Positions 8,699 through 17,220 of a stretch of DNA of 64,000 bases are shown here, one piece after another. How positions within the stretch are numbered: position 1 is the stretch's first letter; each line of letters opens with the position of its first letter. Under the pieces are notes generated by a model. The model had not been told where the DNA came from and searched no databases. It saw only the letters and a program-made list of their open reading frames with translations. Origin of the DNA: Pseudomonas guariconensis (GTDB lineage: Bacteria; Pseudomonadota; Gammaproteobacteria; Pseudomonadales; Pseudomonadaceae); contig NZ_JAMYBK010000002.1 of NCBI RefSeq assembly GCF_024127895.1, forward strand, positions 372,001 to 436,000, given 5' to 3'. The translations under genes and the position numbers were made by a program.

Positions 8699-9930
8699 TG
8701 AGCGACATCATCCGCCGCGACCCTCGTGCCGAGTGGATCGCACGTAACCGCCTGCACCCGCTGCATGCGGCGATGCAGACCCAGCAGACTAGCTGGATGG
8801 GGCCCAACGGCCTCATCCGCAAGAACCCTCATGCGATCGCCGCTGGCTTCATCGGCCCCAACGGCATCAAGCGCATCGACCGCAGCGGCGCCCAGCAGGG
8901 CACCAGCGGTGGGGCGCGGCGCAGTGCTGGTGCCCAGGTGCAACTGCCATTGCATCAGGTCGTGGAGCCGGCGTTCTACATCGCCGTGGTGCCGGACATG
9001 GTCGGCGGCCGCCTGGGCAGCCACGACCGCGACCTGCTCGGGCTTGCCCACAGCCTGGCGGGCAGCGACGGCGCGGTGCTGGCCATCGTCTTCGGCGAGC
9101 ACAAGGAGAGCAACTTTTCCACAGCCGGTGTCGATCGCCTGCTGGTCATCGAGGGCGAGGCGTTCGAAGGTTATGCACCGGAGCAACTGGTGCAGGGCCT
9201 GCGCGCTGTGGATAACCAGTTCTCGCCACGTCACTGGCTGTTGCCCGACAGCCGCACCGGCGGTGGCGAACTCGGTCGGCGCCTGGCCGCCGCGCTCGGC
9301 GAGCGCCCGGCGACGCGGGTCTGGCAGGTCAAGGACGGCCAGTGCATCGGCCGCGCCGGGGCCGGCCAGCAAGACCTGCAACGTGGCTTGGCGCGGTTGA
9401 TCCTGGCCGCCGCCGAGTGCGCCGAGCCGGTCAGCGAAACCCGCCACGAGGCACTGCCGGTGGAGTTGTCCACAAGCGTGGCCCGCAGCCTGTCGCGCAT
9501 CGAGGACCTTGGCCCGGTGGCCGTGGACCCGGCAGCCATCGCCATGGCCGAGGCCGAGTTCATCGTCTCCGGCGGCAACGGGGTCAAGGACTGGGCGCTT
9601 TTTCACAAGGCAACCGCTGCGCTCGGCGCCACCGAGGGGGCGTCGCGGGTGGCGGTGGACGACGGTTTCATGCCGCGTAACCGCCAGGTCGGCGCCACGG
9701 GTACCTGGGTGACCGCACGGGTCTACGTGGCTGTGGGTATCTCTGGCGCGATCCAGCACCTGCAAGGCATCGGCGCCTGCGACAAGGTGGTGGCAGTGAA
9801 CATGGACCCAGGCTGCGACATGATCAAACGGGCCGACCTGTCGGTGATTGGCGACAGCTCGGCGATTCTCCAGGCGCTGATCGAGGCTGTGGACAACTAC
9901 CGCAGCGCCAGCCAGCGCGACGCGGCATAA
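8698..9930 (+). CDS. etfA: electron transfer flavoprotein alpha subunit (FixB-like)
   Basis: A 410-residue ETF alpha subunit. The C-terminal third carries the FAD-binding signature (VGATGTWVTARVYVAVGISG, then VAVNMDPGCDMIKRADLSVIGD split over about residues 363-384). The N-terminus is about 70-90 residues longer than a typical ETF alpha and contains a repeated GPNG motif (WMGPNGLIRKN and FIGPNGIKRID) that I cannot assign. With the next gene it forms a dedicated ETF pair for the dgc module, distinct from the housekeeping ETF used with fatty-acid oxidation. Transcription and translation are coupled to dgcB. Confidence 0.88.
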   Translation: MSDIIRRDPRAEWIARNRLHPLHAAMQTQQTSWMGPNGLIRKNPHAIAAGFIGPNGIKRIDRSGAQQGTSGGARRSAGAQVQLPLHQVVEPAFYIAVVPDMVGGRLGSHDRDLLGLAHSLAGSDGAVLAIVFGEHKESNFSTAGVDRLLVIEGEAFEGYAPEQLVQGLRAVDNQFSPRHWLLPDSRTGGGELGRRLAAALGERPATRVWQVKDGQCIGRAGAGQQDLQRGLARLILAAAECAEPVSETRHEALPVELSTSVARSLSRIEDLGPVAVDPAAIAMAEAEFIVSGGNGVKDWALFHKATAALGATEGASRVAVDDGFMPRNRQVGATGTWVTARVYVAVGISGAIQHLQGIGACDKVVAVNMDPGCDMIKRADLSVIGDSSAILQALIEAVDNYRSASQRDAA

Positions 9931-9940
9931 GGGCACGAGC

Positions 9941-10711
9941 ATGAGTACGAAAGTCATCAGCCTGGTCTCCATCGGCGCCCACCCCAGCTCCGGCCGCACC
10001 CGCCGTGCCGAGCAGGATGCCCGTGCGGTGGAGCTGGGCCTGCAACTGGCTGGGGATAACCTGCAGGTGGTACATGCCGGCGATCCCCGGGAAGAGGCCC
10101 TGCGTGCCTACCTGGGCATGGGGCTGGATCACCTGGACGTGCTGGAGCAGCCAGCGGGCGCCGATGTGCTGGGCGTGCTCGGTGATTACCTGCGCGAGGC
10201 GGGCGCCCAGTTGGTACTGACCGGCAGCCAGGCGGAAACTGGCGAAGGGTCGGGCATGCTGCCGTTCCTCCTGGCCGAGAAGCTGGGTTGGCCACTGGTG
10301 GTCGGGCTGGCTGAGGTGGAATCCATCGACAACGGCACTGCGCAGGTATTGCAGGCGCTGCCCCGTGGCCAGCGGCGCCGGTTGAAGGTACGCCTGCCCT
10401 TGCTGGCGACTGTGGATAACGCCGCGCCCAAGCCGCGCCAGAGCGCCTTCGGCCCAGCCCGGCGCGGCGTGCTGGCGGCGCGCAATGTCGAGGTGGTGGA
10501 GGACGAGCTGCTGGCTGACGCCGAGCTGCAACCGGCCCGGCCACGGCCCAAGCGGCTCAAGGTGATCAAGGCCAAGAGCGGTGCCGACCGCATGAAGGCT
10601 GCCACGGCCAAGGCCAGTGGCGGGGGCGGCAAGGTGCTCAAGGACGTTTCTCCACAGGAGGGCGCCGAGGCCATCCTGAAGTTGCTGGTGGAGGAGGGGG
10701 TGTTGCGCTAG
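9941..10711 (+). CDS. etfB: electron transfer flavoprotein beta subunit (FixA-like)
   Basis: A 256-residue ETF beta subunit, starting 10 bases after etfA. It shows the AMP-binding-type segment of the family (LTGSQAETGEGSGMLPFLLAE, about residues 88-108) and a lysine-rich linker followed by a C-terminal tail that would embrace the alpha subunit. It ends the dgc operon: a strong intrinsic terminator follows at 10732-10768. The partner electron donor is inferred to be DgcA/DgcB from operon position. Confidence 0.88.
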   Translation: MSTKVISLVSIGAHPSSGRTRRAEQDARAVELGLQLAGDNLQVVHAGDPREEALRAYLGMGLDHLDVLEQPAGADVLGVLGDYLREAGAQLVLTGSQAETGEGSGMLPFLLAEKLGWPLVVGLAEVESIDNGTAQVLQALPRGQRRRLKVRLPLLATVDNAAPKPRQSAFGPARRGVLAARNVEVVEDELLADAELQPARPRPKRLKVIKAKSGADRMKAATAKASGGGGKVLKDVSPQEGAEAILKLLVEEGVLR

Positions 10712-10731
10712 CCATCCATCCGAACGACCCG

Positions 10732-10768
10732 AAGCCCGCCCTGCAGGTTATGCAGGGCGGGCTTTTTT
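10732..10768 (+). terminator. intrinsic terminator of the dgcA-etfB operon
   Basis: A perfect 14-bp stem, AAGCCCGCCCTGCA/TGCAGGGCGGGCTT, with a 5-base loop and a T run, begins 21 bases after the etfB stop. Confidence 0.93.
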
Positions 10769-10770
10769 AC

Positions 10771-11338
10771 ACACCGAATCTGTTCGCCAACCTGTTGATA
10801 AAATGTTTGCGCTTCGCTGTAGGCCGCGTGGTTACTGGATTTCAGAGGTTTGTTCAAAATATGATCAGGCCTTGGCTGGGGCGCTCCGTGTCGTTTTGAT
10901 GTCGACCCGGGGAATATTCCAGGATGTTGCCCACAATCGCTGTTGGTCGCTCTGTGGATAATCTGTTTGGTATACGCTGTAGCCCGCGAATTCATTGGTC
11001 TGTATGAAAATGATCAATAAATGATCAATTGACCCTGGAATACCCTTCGGGTGGCCTGCGACAAGGCCTTTGGAGGATTATCCACAAGTCTCGGCGAAGG
11101 CTGCCTTATCTTGCTCACAAAGTCTGTTGGTCGGTCTGTGGACAAGATGTTCGGTAATCGCTGTAGGCCAAGTAATCAAAGGCTTACAGCGTTTTGGTCA
11201 AAAAGTGATCGACACTTGGCAGTGGCAAGCTGGAGGGTTTTTCACAAATACTGTGCGTCAGCTTGTGGATAAAATGTTGGCCCTTGCCTGCAGGCCTTGG
11301 CAGCTCTGGGCTGTATTGAACCTGATCAATAAATGATC
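10771..11338. repeat. four degenerate 96-97 bp repeats with DnaA-box-like sites
   Basis: Four units occupy 10771-10866, 10931-11026, 11115-11210 and 11242-11338. From the nonamer onward units 1-3 are 74 bases and align without gaps. Each has CTGTTsGTC-like sequence, then TGTGGATAA or a one-base variant (10793, 10953, 11137, 11264), TGTT at +11, CGCTGTAGGCC at +22 and an AT-rich end TGnTCAAwAAnTGATC. Units 2 and 4 have the exact E. coli-type DnaA box on the minus strand (TTATCCACA); another exact box lies between units 2 and 3 at 11078-11086 in the other orientation. The region lies between convergent etfB and gbcA ends, so it is not an obvious promoter. No convincing gene is present; short open frames here follow the repeats. 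Confidence 0.8.
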
Positions 11339-11365
11339 GGCCTGGTGAGGCCATGATGCCCGAGG

Positions 11366-11403
11366 CAAAAAAAAAGAGCAGCCTCCCGACTGCCCTCTTT
11401 CAC
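11366..11403 (-). terminator. imperfect terminator downstream of gbcA
   Basis: Read on the minus strand, AAAGAGGGCAG pairs with CTGCTCTTT with a two-base bulge and is followed by a run of nine T. It lies just after the gbcA stop. Confidence 0.65.
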
Positions 11404-11414
11404 TATCCGGCGCC

Positions 11415-12707
11415 TTACTGCGTCTTCACTTCCTTCAGGTACGGTGCCGGCTCCGCGCCGAGGTTGTTGAGCATCTGCTGGCTGTACCAGTCGATGAAGT
11501 TGATCACCCCGAACTCATAGGTCTTGGAGTACGGCCCCGGCTGGTAGGCGGTGGAATTGATGCCACGCTGGTTTTCCTCGGCCAGGCGACGGTCCTGGTC
11601 GTTGGTGGCGTCCCACACCTGGCGCATGCGCTCGGGGTCGTAGTCGACACCTTCGACCGCATCCTTGTGCACCAGCCACTTGGTGGTGACCATCGACTCC
11701 TGGGCACTGATCGGCCACACGGTGAAGACGATCATGTGGTCGCCCATGCAGTGGTTCCACGAGTGCGGCAGGTGCAGGATGCGCATCGAGCCCAGGTCCG
11801 GGTTCTTGATGCGGCCCATCAGCTTCTGGCAGGCCTGCTTGCCGTCCATGGTCATCGACACCGTGCCCTTGAGCAGCGGCATGCGTACGATGCGGTTGCG
11901 CAGACCATGGCTCTTGTGCAGGTACGGGATCTTCTCGGCTTCCCAGGCAGCGGCGCAGGCGGCGACGTGGTCCTTGAACGCCTGGTCGGCGCGGGGGTCG
12001 TTGGTGTCGTCCCACTCCAGCAGGGTCTTGAGCAGCTCAGGGTGCGAGCCGTTGCAGTGGTAGCACTCGCGGTTGTTCTCCAGCACCAGCTTCCAGTTGG
12101 CTTTTTCCATCAAGGTGGTCTGCACCGCCACCTTGGCGTTCTCCATGTCGTACGGCTCCATGTAGTGCTCGAGGGTGGCGAGGAAGTCGTCGATGGGTGG
12201 CGGGTTCTCCGACAGGCTGATGAAGATGTAGCCGCCGGCAGTCTTCACGTTGACCGGCTTGAGGCCGTACTGGGACATGTCGAAGTCGACACCCATCTCG
12301 GTGCCGGCGAACAGCAGGCGGCCGTCGAGCTCGTAGGTCCACTGGTGGTACGGGCAGACCAGTTTGGCCACCTTGCCCTTGTCGCTGACGCACAGGCGCG
12401 AGCCCCGGTGGCGGCAGACGTTGTGGAAGGCATGCACTTTGCCCTCGGCACCCCGCACCACGATGATCGGGTTCTTGCCGATCTGCAGGGTCAGGTAATT
12501 GCCCTTGGCGGGAATCTCGCAGGTCATGCCGGCGATCAGCCACTCCTTGTGGAAGATCTCCTGCATGTCGATCTGGAACAGACGCTCGTCGGTGTAGAAA
12601 GGCTGGGGGAGCGAGAAGGTGCGCTCGCGGGTCTGCAGCATCTCGGCGGTGGCCTTGCGTGCTGCTTCCAGTGGATCGCCCAGGCTCAGGGTTGCGGTGA
12701 CGTCCAT
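11415..12707 (-). CDS. gbcA: glycine betaine demethylase oxygenase subunit GbcA (Rieske)
   Basis: A 430-residue Rieske non-heme iron oxygenase that, with GbcB, demethylates glycine betaine to dimethylglycine. The start at 12707 follows TGAGGACCAAACG. The Rieske [2Fe-2S] motif is C98-x-H100-x17-C118-x2-H121 (CRHRG and CPYHQW). The catalytic iron site is in the NNRECYHCNGSHPELL region. It is divergent from gbcB with a 292-base gap that should hold both promoters and GbdR sites. Its transcript runs toward the convergent dgc operon, separated by the repeats at 10771-11338. Confidence 0.94.
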   Translation of the reverse strand: MDVTATLSLGDPLEAARKATAEMLQTRERTFSLPQPFYTDERLFQIDMQEIFHKEWLIAGMTCEIPAKGNYLTLQIGKNPIIVVRGAEGKVHAFHNVCRHRGSRLCVSDKGKVAKLVCPYHQWTYELDGRLLFAGTEMGVDFDMSQYGLKPVNVKTAGGYIFISLSENPPPIDDFLATLEHYMEPYDMENAKVAVQTTLMEKANWKLVLENNRECYHCNGSHPELLKTLLEWDDTNDPRADQAFKDHVAACAAAWEAEKIPYLHKSHGLRNRIVRMPLLKGTVSMTMDGKQACQKLMGRIKNPDLGSMRILHLPHSWNHCMGDHMIVFTVWPISAQESMVTTKWLVHKDAVEGVDYDPERMRQVWDATNDQDRRLAEENQRGINSTAYQPGPYSKTYEFGVINFIDWYSQQMLNNLGAEPAPYLKEVKTQ

Positions 12708-12999
12708 CGTTTGGTCCTCAGGGCCGAGTACGGCCGGCGAAAGGTGGCTAATCGTTGTTGTTGTGCCGCAAGGCTGTCGTGCAAGAACAGCAGGTTCATT
12801 TGCGGTGGAGTGTGCGTTCGAAGCGGTGGGCAACCATATCCATGGGCGACATGGCCGAATCGAATTCCGACGCGCCAGCCCTTGTATCGCGGGGCTGGTC
12901 GCGATAAGCACGCCGATGTCGCTGATGGGAATGTACTTCGTCACCGGCTTGCGCATTATCGGAGCCATGAAGGCCGGTAGTCGGCCGCTGGAGATGAAC
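12708..12999. promoter_or_regulatory. gbcA-gbcB divergent control region
   Basis: This 292-base gap separates the two divergent starts and must carry both promoters. In P. aeruginosa GbdR activates these genes from this interval. I can see no sequence that I can name as the operator with confidence, so the call rests on position only. Confidence 0.5.
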
Positions 13000-14103
13000 A
13001 TGTCCGATACCTTCCTCAATCCGGTCACCACCCAGACCTGGGCCAATGGCCGCCACGTCGTGCGCTGCGTCAAGGTCATCCAGGAGACCTGGGACGTGCG
13101 CACCTTCTGCTTCATGGCCGACCAGCCGATCATGTTCTTCTTCAAGCCGGGGCAGTTCGTCACTCTGGAGCTGGAGATCGATGGCCGGCAGGTGATGCGC
13201 TCCTACACCATCTCCAGTGCGCCCTCGGTGCCCTACAGCTTCTCCATCACGGTCAAGCGCGTGCCGGGCGGCCAGGTCTCCAACTGGCTGCACGAAAACA
13301 TGCACGAAGGTTTCGAACTGGCGGTGCACGGGCCGGTGGGCCTGTTCAACGCCATCGACTTCCCGGCGCCGAAGGTGCTGTACCTGTCCGGCGGTGTCGG
13401 CATCACCCCGGTGATGTCGATGGCCCGCTGGTTCTACGACACCAACGGCAACGTCGACATGGTCTTCGTGCATAGCGCCCGTTCGCCGAAAGACATCATC
13501 TATCACCGCGAGCTGGAGCAGATGGCGTCGCGGATCCCCAATTTCAGCCTGCACATCATCTGCGAGAAGCACGGCCTGGGCGAGCCTTGGGCGGGCTACC
13601 GTGGCTACCTCAACCAGCGGCTGATGGAACTGATCGCCCCGGACTACCTGGAGCGCGAGATCTTCTGCTGTGGCCCGACGCCCTACATGAATGCCGTCAA
13701 GCGCATGCTCGAGGGCGTGGGCTTCGACATGCGCAACTACCACGAGGAGTCGTTCGGCGCGACCCCGCCAGAAGCCAAGGCCGACGCGGTGGAGCATGCC
13801 GAGCAGGCCGCCGAGGCGGCCGAGGAGATGGATGTCGCCGACCTCAACCTGGTGGAGTTCATCGGCAGCGAGAAGAGCATCCGCGTCGCGCCGGGCGAGA
13901 CGGTGCATGCGGCGGCGGCGAAGGTCGGGTTGATGATTCCCAAGGCATGCGGCATGGGCATCTGCGGTACCTGCAAGGTGCTCAAGCTCGGCGGCGAGGT
14001 GGAGATGGAGCACAACGGCGGCATCACCGAGGAGGACGAAGCCGAAGGCTACATCCTGTCGTGCTGCAGTGTGCCTAAGGGGGATGTGCGGATCGACTAT
14101 TGA
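13000..14103 (+). CDS. gbcB: glycine betaine demethylase reductase subunit GbcB
   Basis: A 367-residue ferredoxin reductase supplying electrons to GbcA. The FAD domain has RSYTISSAP (about residues 67-75), the NAD domain has LYLSGGVGITPVMSM (about 127-141), and the C-terminal plant-type [2Fe-2S] domain has CGMGICGTC plus a later CC. The ATG at 13000 is chosen because GGAG lies six bases upstream; an in-frame ATG at 12994 is possible. It is followed by the palindromic terminator-like repeat into which a miniature element has inserted. Confidence 0.93.
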   Translation: MSDTFLNPVTTQTWANGRHVVRCVKVIQETWDVRTFCFMADQPIMFFFKPGQFVTLELEIDGRQVMRSYTISSAPSVPYSFSITVKRVPGGQVSNWLHENMHEGFELAVHGPVGLFNAIDFPAPKVLYLSGGVGITPVMSMARWFYDTNGNVDMVFVHSARSPKDIIYHRELEQMASRIPNFSLHIICEKHGLGEPWAGYRGYLNQRLMELIAPDYLEREIFCCGPTPYMNAVKRMLEGVGFDMRNYHEESFGATPPEAKADAVEHAEQAAEAAEEMDVADLNLVEFIGSEKSIRVAPGETVHAAAAKVGLMIPKACGMGICGTCKVLKLGGEVEMEHNGGITEEDEAEGYILSCCSVPKGDVRIDY

Positions 14104-14364
14104 GCGGCAAGCTACAAGCTGCAAGAGAAAAGCAGGCCGGTGCAGGGCCTAATGCTGTTCACTTAAGTCTGATGTGGCATCGATTGGGGCCGCCTTGCGG
14201 CCCTTCGCGGGCAAGCCCGCTCCCACAGGATCGTGCATTCCTTGAGGTTTGCAGCGTACTTGTGGGAGCGGGCTTGCCCGCGAAGGGCTGCAAGGCAGCC
14301 CCAATTGCTTAAGTGAACGGCATTAGGCGCAGGGCCTGCTTTTTTCTTGCAGCTTGCCGCTGCT
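14103..14364. repeat. CAAGC-type hairpin repeat interrupted by a REP-MITE
   Basis: The left arm (GCGGCAAGC...GCAAGAGAAAAGCAGGCC, about 14104-14137) and right arm (GGCCTGCTTTTTTCTTGCAG then CTTGCCGC, about 14334-14361) are inverted repeats. If the 176-bp insert and one flanking repeat are removed they close into a long hairpin with an internal T run, which would serve as the gbcB terminator. Confidence 0.75.
14150..14325. mobile_element. 176-bp REP-bearing miniature inverted-repeat element, copy 1
   Basis: The left terminal repeat TAATGCTGTTCACTTAAG is at 14150-14167 and its inverse at 14308-14325 (17 of 18 match). Inside are two REP palindromes in opposite orientation (GCGGGCAAGCCCGC and GCGGGCTTGCCCGC) around a unique centre. 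The flanks GGTGCAGGGCC (14139-14149) and GGCGCAGGGCC (14326-14336) match at 10 of 11, as a target duplication would. It has no coding capacity. The second copy at 33069-33244 is the same length, in inverted orientation. Confidence 0.85.
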
Positions 14365-14518
14365 TTTCCTGACGGGCGGTTGACTCAGGTCGGAACAAGG
14401 CGGGGCAGGACCTGTCAATCTGCCCAGGCTAAAGCCTTTCATTTCCGATATTTAATGGCGGGGGTGCGCAGTTTTCTTTATCGTGTGCGCCCTTTGCAAC
14501 AACCTGAGACAAACCCCC

Positions 14519-14749
14519 ATGTTGGAAGCCTCCCTGAATCAACTCGAGCAACTGGTCAACGACCTGGTGCACAAGAACGCCCAACTGGCCGAGCAGAACG
14601 CCGCGCTCAGCCAGGAACTGGCCCAGGCCAAGGAAGAGAACGACAGCCTGCAGCTGTCGCTGATGGAGCAGGAAGAGAAGCACGGCGCCACCGCCGCGCG
14701 TATCCAGGCCCTGGTGGAGCGCGCCAGCGCAGGTGTCGTCAACGCATGA
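14519..14749 (+). CDS. TIGR02449-family coiled-coil protein
   Basis: A 76-residue, highly charged, all-helical protein (LNQLEQLVNDLVHKNAQLAE, then a continuing heptad pattern). It matches the small coiled-coil family encoded beside zapA in gammaproteobacteria and is likely a division-associated accessory protein, function unproven. Its TGA overlaps the next ATG (ATGA), so it is translationally coupled to the ZapA gene. No strong ribosome site is seen before the ATG at 14519. Confidence 0.8.
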   Translation: MLEASLNQLEQLVNDLVHKNAQLAEQNAALSQELAQAKEENDSLQLSLMEQEEKHGATAARIQALVERASAGVVNA

Positions 14750-15048
14750 GACTGCAAGCGCAGCCGATCAATGTCGTGTCGATCCTCGGCAATGACTATT
14801 CGATCAAGGCGCCAGAAGGCCAGGAAGAGACCCTGGCGCAAGCCGTGCGGATGCTCAACGTTTCGCTGGCCGAAACCAAGCGTCAATACCCCACCCTGAT
14901 CGGTGACAAGCTGCTGGTGCTGGCAGCCCTGAACCTGTGCTCCCGGCAGATCGAACTGCAGCGCGAGCACCAGCAGACCCTCGAACGCACCCAGGCGCAG
15001 ATCGACGCCACGGTCGATGCCATCGCCCGAACCATCGGCGACCAATAA
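14746..15048 (+). CDS. zapA: cell division protein ZapA
   Basis: A 100-residue ZapA. The N-terminal part has the family pattern (INVVSILGNDYSIKAPEGQEE) and the C-terminal part is a long coiled coil. ZapA promotes FtsZ filament bundling at the septum. The start overlaps the stop of the upstream coiled-coil gene. In other gammaproteobacteria zapA precedes 6S RNA and a 5-formyl-THF cyclo-ligase gene; neither is visible here, where REP sequences and a chemoreceptor follow. Confidence 0.85.
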   Translation: MRLQAQPINVVSILGNDYSIKAPEGQEETLAQAVRMLNVSLAETKRQYPTLIGDKLLVLAALNLCSRQIELQREHQQTLERTQAQIDATVDAIARTIGDQ

Positions 15049-15053
15049 GCCTT

Positions 15054-15176
15054 TTGGGGCTGCTTTGCAGCCCATTGCCGGCAAGCCGGCTCCCAGACCG
15101 CGCCGCTCTTGAGATCGGCGCCGATACCCTGTGGGAGCGGCCTTGCGTGGCGAAAGGGGCGCGCAGCGCCCCCAAT
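15054..15176. repeat. REP pair downstream of zapA
   Basis: GCCGGCAAGCCGGC (about 15077-15090) is followed some 60 bases later by a diverged inverse REP (GGGAGCGGCCTTGCGTGGCG). Outer arms are GGGGCTGCTTTGCAGCCC and GGGGCGCGCAGCGCCCCC, each a hairpin that may end the zapA transcript. Confidence 0.75.
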
Positions 15177-15282
15177 AGGTTTCAAGGCATTGTCCAGGAT
15201 CACTGGAATAATTGAATACGTAAGTGTATACACTTTTCCCCAGGCGTATTGCGCCACGCTTATTTTCCTGGGGAGGAAGGGC

Positions 15283-17220
15283 ATGCGGATCTGGCGGCGG
15301 AGTATCCAGTGGCAGTTGATTGCGAGCATGGGCGCGGCCTTGCTGGCGAGCATCCTGGTGGTAGTGGCGGTGTATACCGCGGCGGTGAATCGCCTGACCG
15401 AGCGTTACCTGGTCGATACGGCCCTGCCGGCCAGCATCGAGGCGATTCGCAACGACATCGAGCGCATGCTCGGCCAGCCACTGGTGGCGGCGGCGGACAT
15501 CGCCGGCAACACCTTGCTGCGCGACTGGCTGGCCGCTGGCGAGAACCCGGCCGAGCTACCCCGCTTCATCGAGTACCTCGAGGCCGCCAGGCAGCGTAAC
15601 CAGGCTTTCACCGCGCTGTTCGCCGCCACCGGCACTGGTCACTACTACAGCGAGAAGGGCCTGGACCGTACCCTGAGCCGCGACAACCCCAAGGACAGCT
15701 GGTTCTACGGCTACATCGACAGTGGCGCCGAGCGGCTGATCAACATCGATGTCGATGGCGCCACGGGTGAAGTGGCGCTGTTCATCGACTACCGCGTGGA
15801 AAAGGACGGCCAACTGGTCGGTGTGGCCGGCATGGGGCTGCGCCTGACCGAGCTGTCGCAACTGATCCGCGACTTCAGTTTCGGCGAACACGGCCGGGTG
15901 CTCCTGGTGCGCAACGATGGTCTGATCCAGGTCCATCCCCAGCATGAATTCAGCGGCAAGCGCCAGTTGCGCGAACAGCTTGGCGCGGAAGCGGCCAAGG
16001 CCGTCCTTGCGGGCGGCGAGGGCCTGCGCAGTGCCCGGTTCAGCCGCGATGGCGAAGACTACCTGGCCCTGGCCCTGCCCCTGCGCGACCTGAACTGGAC
16101 TTTGGTGGCCGAGGTGCCAGAGGCGCAGATCTACGCCCAGATGCGCGAAGCGGTGTGGTTGACCAGCCTGATCGGCGGGGCCGTGGCCCTGGTCTCGCTG
16201 CTGCTGGTGGTGCTGCTGGCGCGCGGGTTGGTGCGGCCGATCCGCCAGGTGACGGCGGCACTGGTGCAGATCGGTAGCGGGGCGGGTGACCTCAGCCACC
16301 GCCTGGACGATTCGCGCCAGGATGAACTGGGCGACCTGGCCCGTGGTTTCAACCGTTTCCTCGACAGCCAGCGGGCCTTGATCGGCGAGGTGCTGCGCAC
16401 CACCGAACGCCTGCACCGCTCGGTGGAGCAGGTGACCTTGGTGGTGGACAACACCGCCGAGCGCTCCGGTCGCCAGCAGGCAATGACCGAGATGGTCGCC
16501 ACCGCCGTGCACGAGATGGGCCTGACCGTGCAGGACATCGCGCAGAACGCCGGCAATGCCGCCCAGGCCTCGCAGGCGGCGCGCGACGAGGCGTTGCAGG
16601 CCCGTGAGGTGGTGAGCCGCTCGATCGACAACATCGAGGGTATGTCCGGGGAGATCGGTCGGGCAGCGGCGGCGGTTGGCCAGTTGGCCGACGAAGTCGC
16701 CTCGATCGATGAGGTCTTGGCGGTGATCCGCAGTATTTCAGAGCAAACCAACCTGCTGGCGCTCAACGCTGCCATCGAGGCGGCGCGGGCCGGGGAGATG
16801 GGGCGCGGTTTCGCGGTGGTGGCCGATGAGGTGCGCACCTTGGCGCGGCGTACCCAGGTGTCTACCGATGAAGTGCAGCAGATGATCCAGCGCCTCAAGC
16901 AGGGCGCCGGCAGCGCGGTGGCCTCGATGCAGGCCGGGCAGCAGGCCACCGGCAGTGGCGTGGAGGCCAGCCAGCGTACCGGAGCCTCGCTCGGGGCGAT
17001 CACCGATCAGGTCGAGCACATCAGCGACATGAACGACCAGGTGGCCACGGCGACCGAGGAGCAGTCGGCGGTGACCGAGGAGATCAACCGTACCGTGCAG
17101 GGGATTTCCGACCTGGCCCGGGAGACGGCGGCCGAAGTGCAAGCGTGCCGGGAACAGTGCCAGGCGTTGCGCGGACTGGCCGATGACCTGGCGCGGCAGA
17201 TGGGTGGGTTCAGGCTCTGA
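15283..17220 (+). CDS. mcpH: methyl-accepting chemotaxis protein, dCache sensor (McpH-like)
   Basis: A 645-residue chemoreceptor. The ATG at 15283 follows GGGAGGAAGG. Domains: TM1 at about 11-34, a periplasmic dCache sensor at about 38-285 ([10 protein letters not shown] and [20 protein letters not shown]), TM2 at about 290-312, HAMP at 313-366, and the signalling tip at about 477-522 ([20 protein letters not shown]). There is no CheR-binding pentapeptide at the C-terminus. Its place just upstream of ltaE is that of P. putida McpH, a purine receptor; that ligand is synteny-based and not proved here. The 3' end is duplicated immediately downstream. Confidence 0.85.
   Translation: MRIWRRSIQWQLIASMGAALLASILVVVAVYTAAVNRLTERYLVDTALPASIEAIRNDIERMLGQPLVAAADIAGNTLLRDWLAAGENPAELPRFIEYLEAARQRNQAFTALFAATGTGHYYSEKGLDRTLSRDNPKDSWFYGYIDSGAERLINIDVDGATGEVALFIDYRVEKDGQLVGVAGMGLRLTELSQLIRDFSFGEHGRVLLVRNDGLIQVHPQHEFSGKRQLREQLGAEAAKAVLAGGEGLRSARFSRDGEDYLALALPLRDLNWTLVAEVPEAQIYAQMREAVWLTSLIGGAVALVSLLLVVLLARGLVRPIRQVTAALVQIGSGAGDLSHRLDDSRQDELGDLARGFNRFLDSQRALIGEVLRTTERLHRSVEQVTLVVDNTAERSGRQQAMTEMVATAVHEMGLTVQDIAQNAGNAAQASQAARDEALQAREVVSRSIDNIEGMSGEIGRAAAAVGQLADEVASIDEVLAVIRSISEQTNLLALNAAIEAARAGEMGRGFAVVADEVRTLARRTQVSTDEVQQMIQRLKQGAGSAVASMQAGQQATGSGVEASQRTGASLGAITDQVEHISDMNDQVATATEEQSAVTEEINRTVQGISDLARETAAEVQACREQCQALRGLADDLARQMGGFRL

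Noticed and set aside
10708..10995. Minus-strand frame of 95 codons overlapping the etfB terminator
   Set aside because: It runs through the terminator hairpin and repeat unit 1, and lacks any domain.
11051..11336. Short plus-strand frames in the etfB-gbcA gap
   Set aside because: They follow the degenerate repeats, lack ribosome sites and show no protein family; the repeat structure explains them better.
10771..11338. CRISPR array
   Set aside because: The units are about 96 bp, degenerate and unevenly spaced, with no short exact repeats and no cas genes.
15049..15282. 6S RNA downstream of zapA
   Set aside because: The stretch is filled by REP palindromes, and I see no 6S-like long hairpin with a central bubble.
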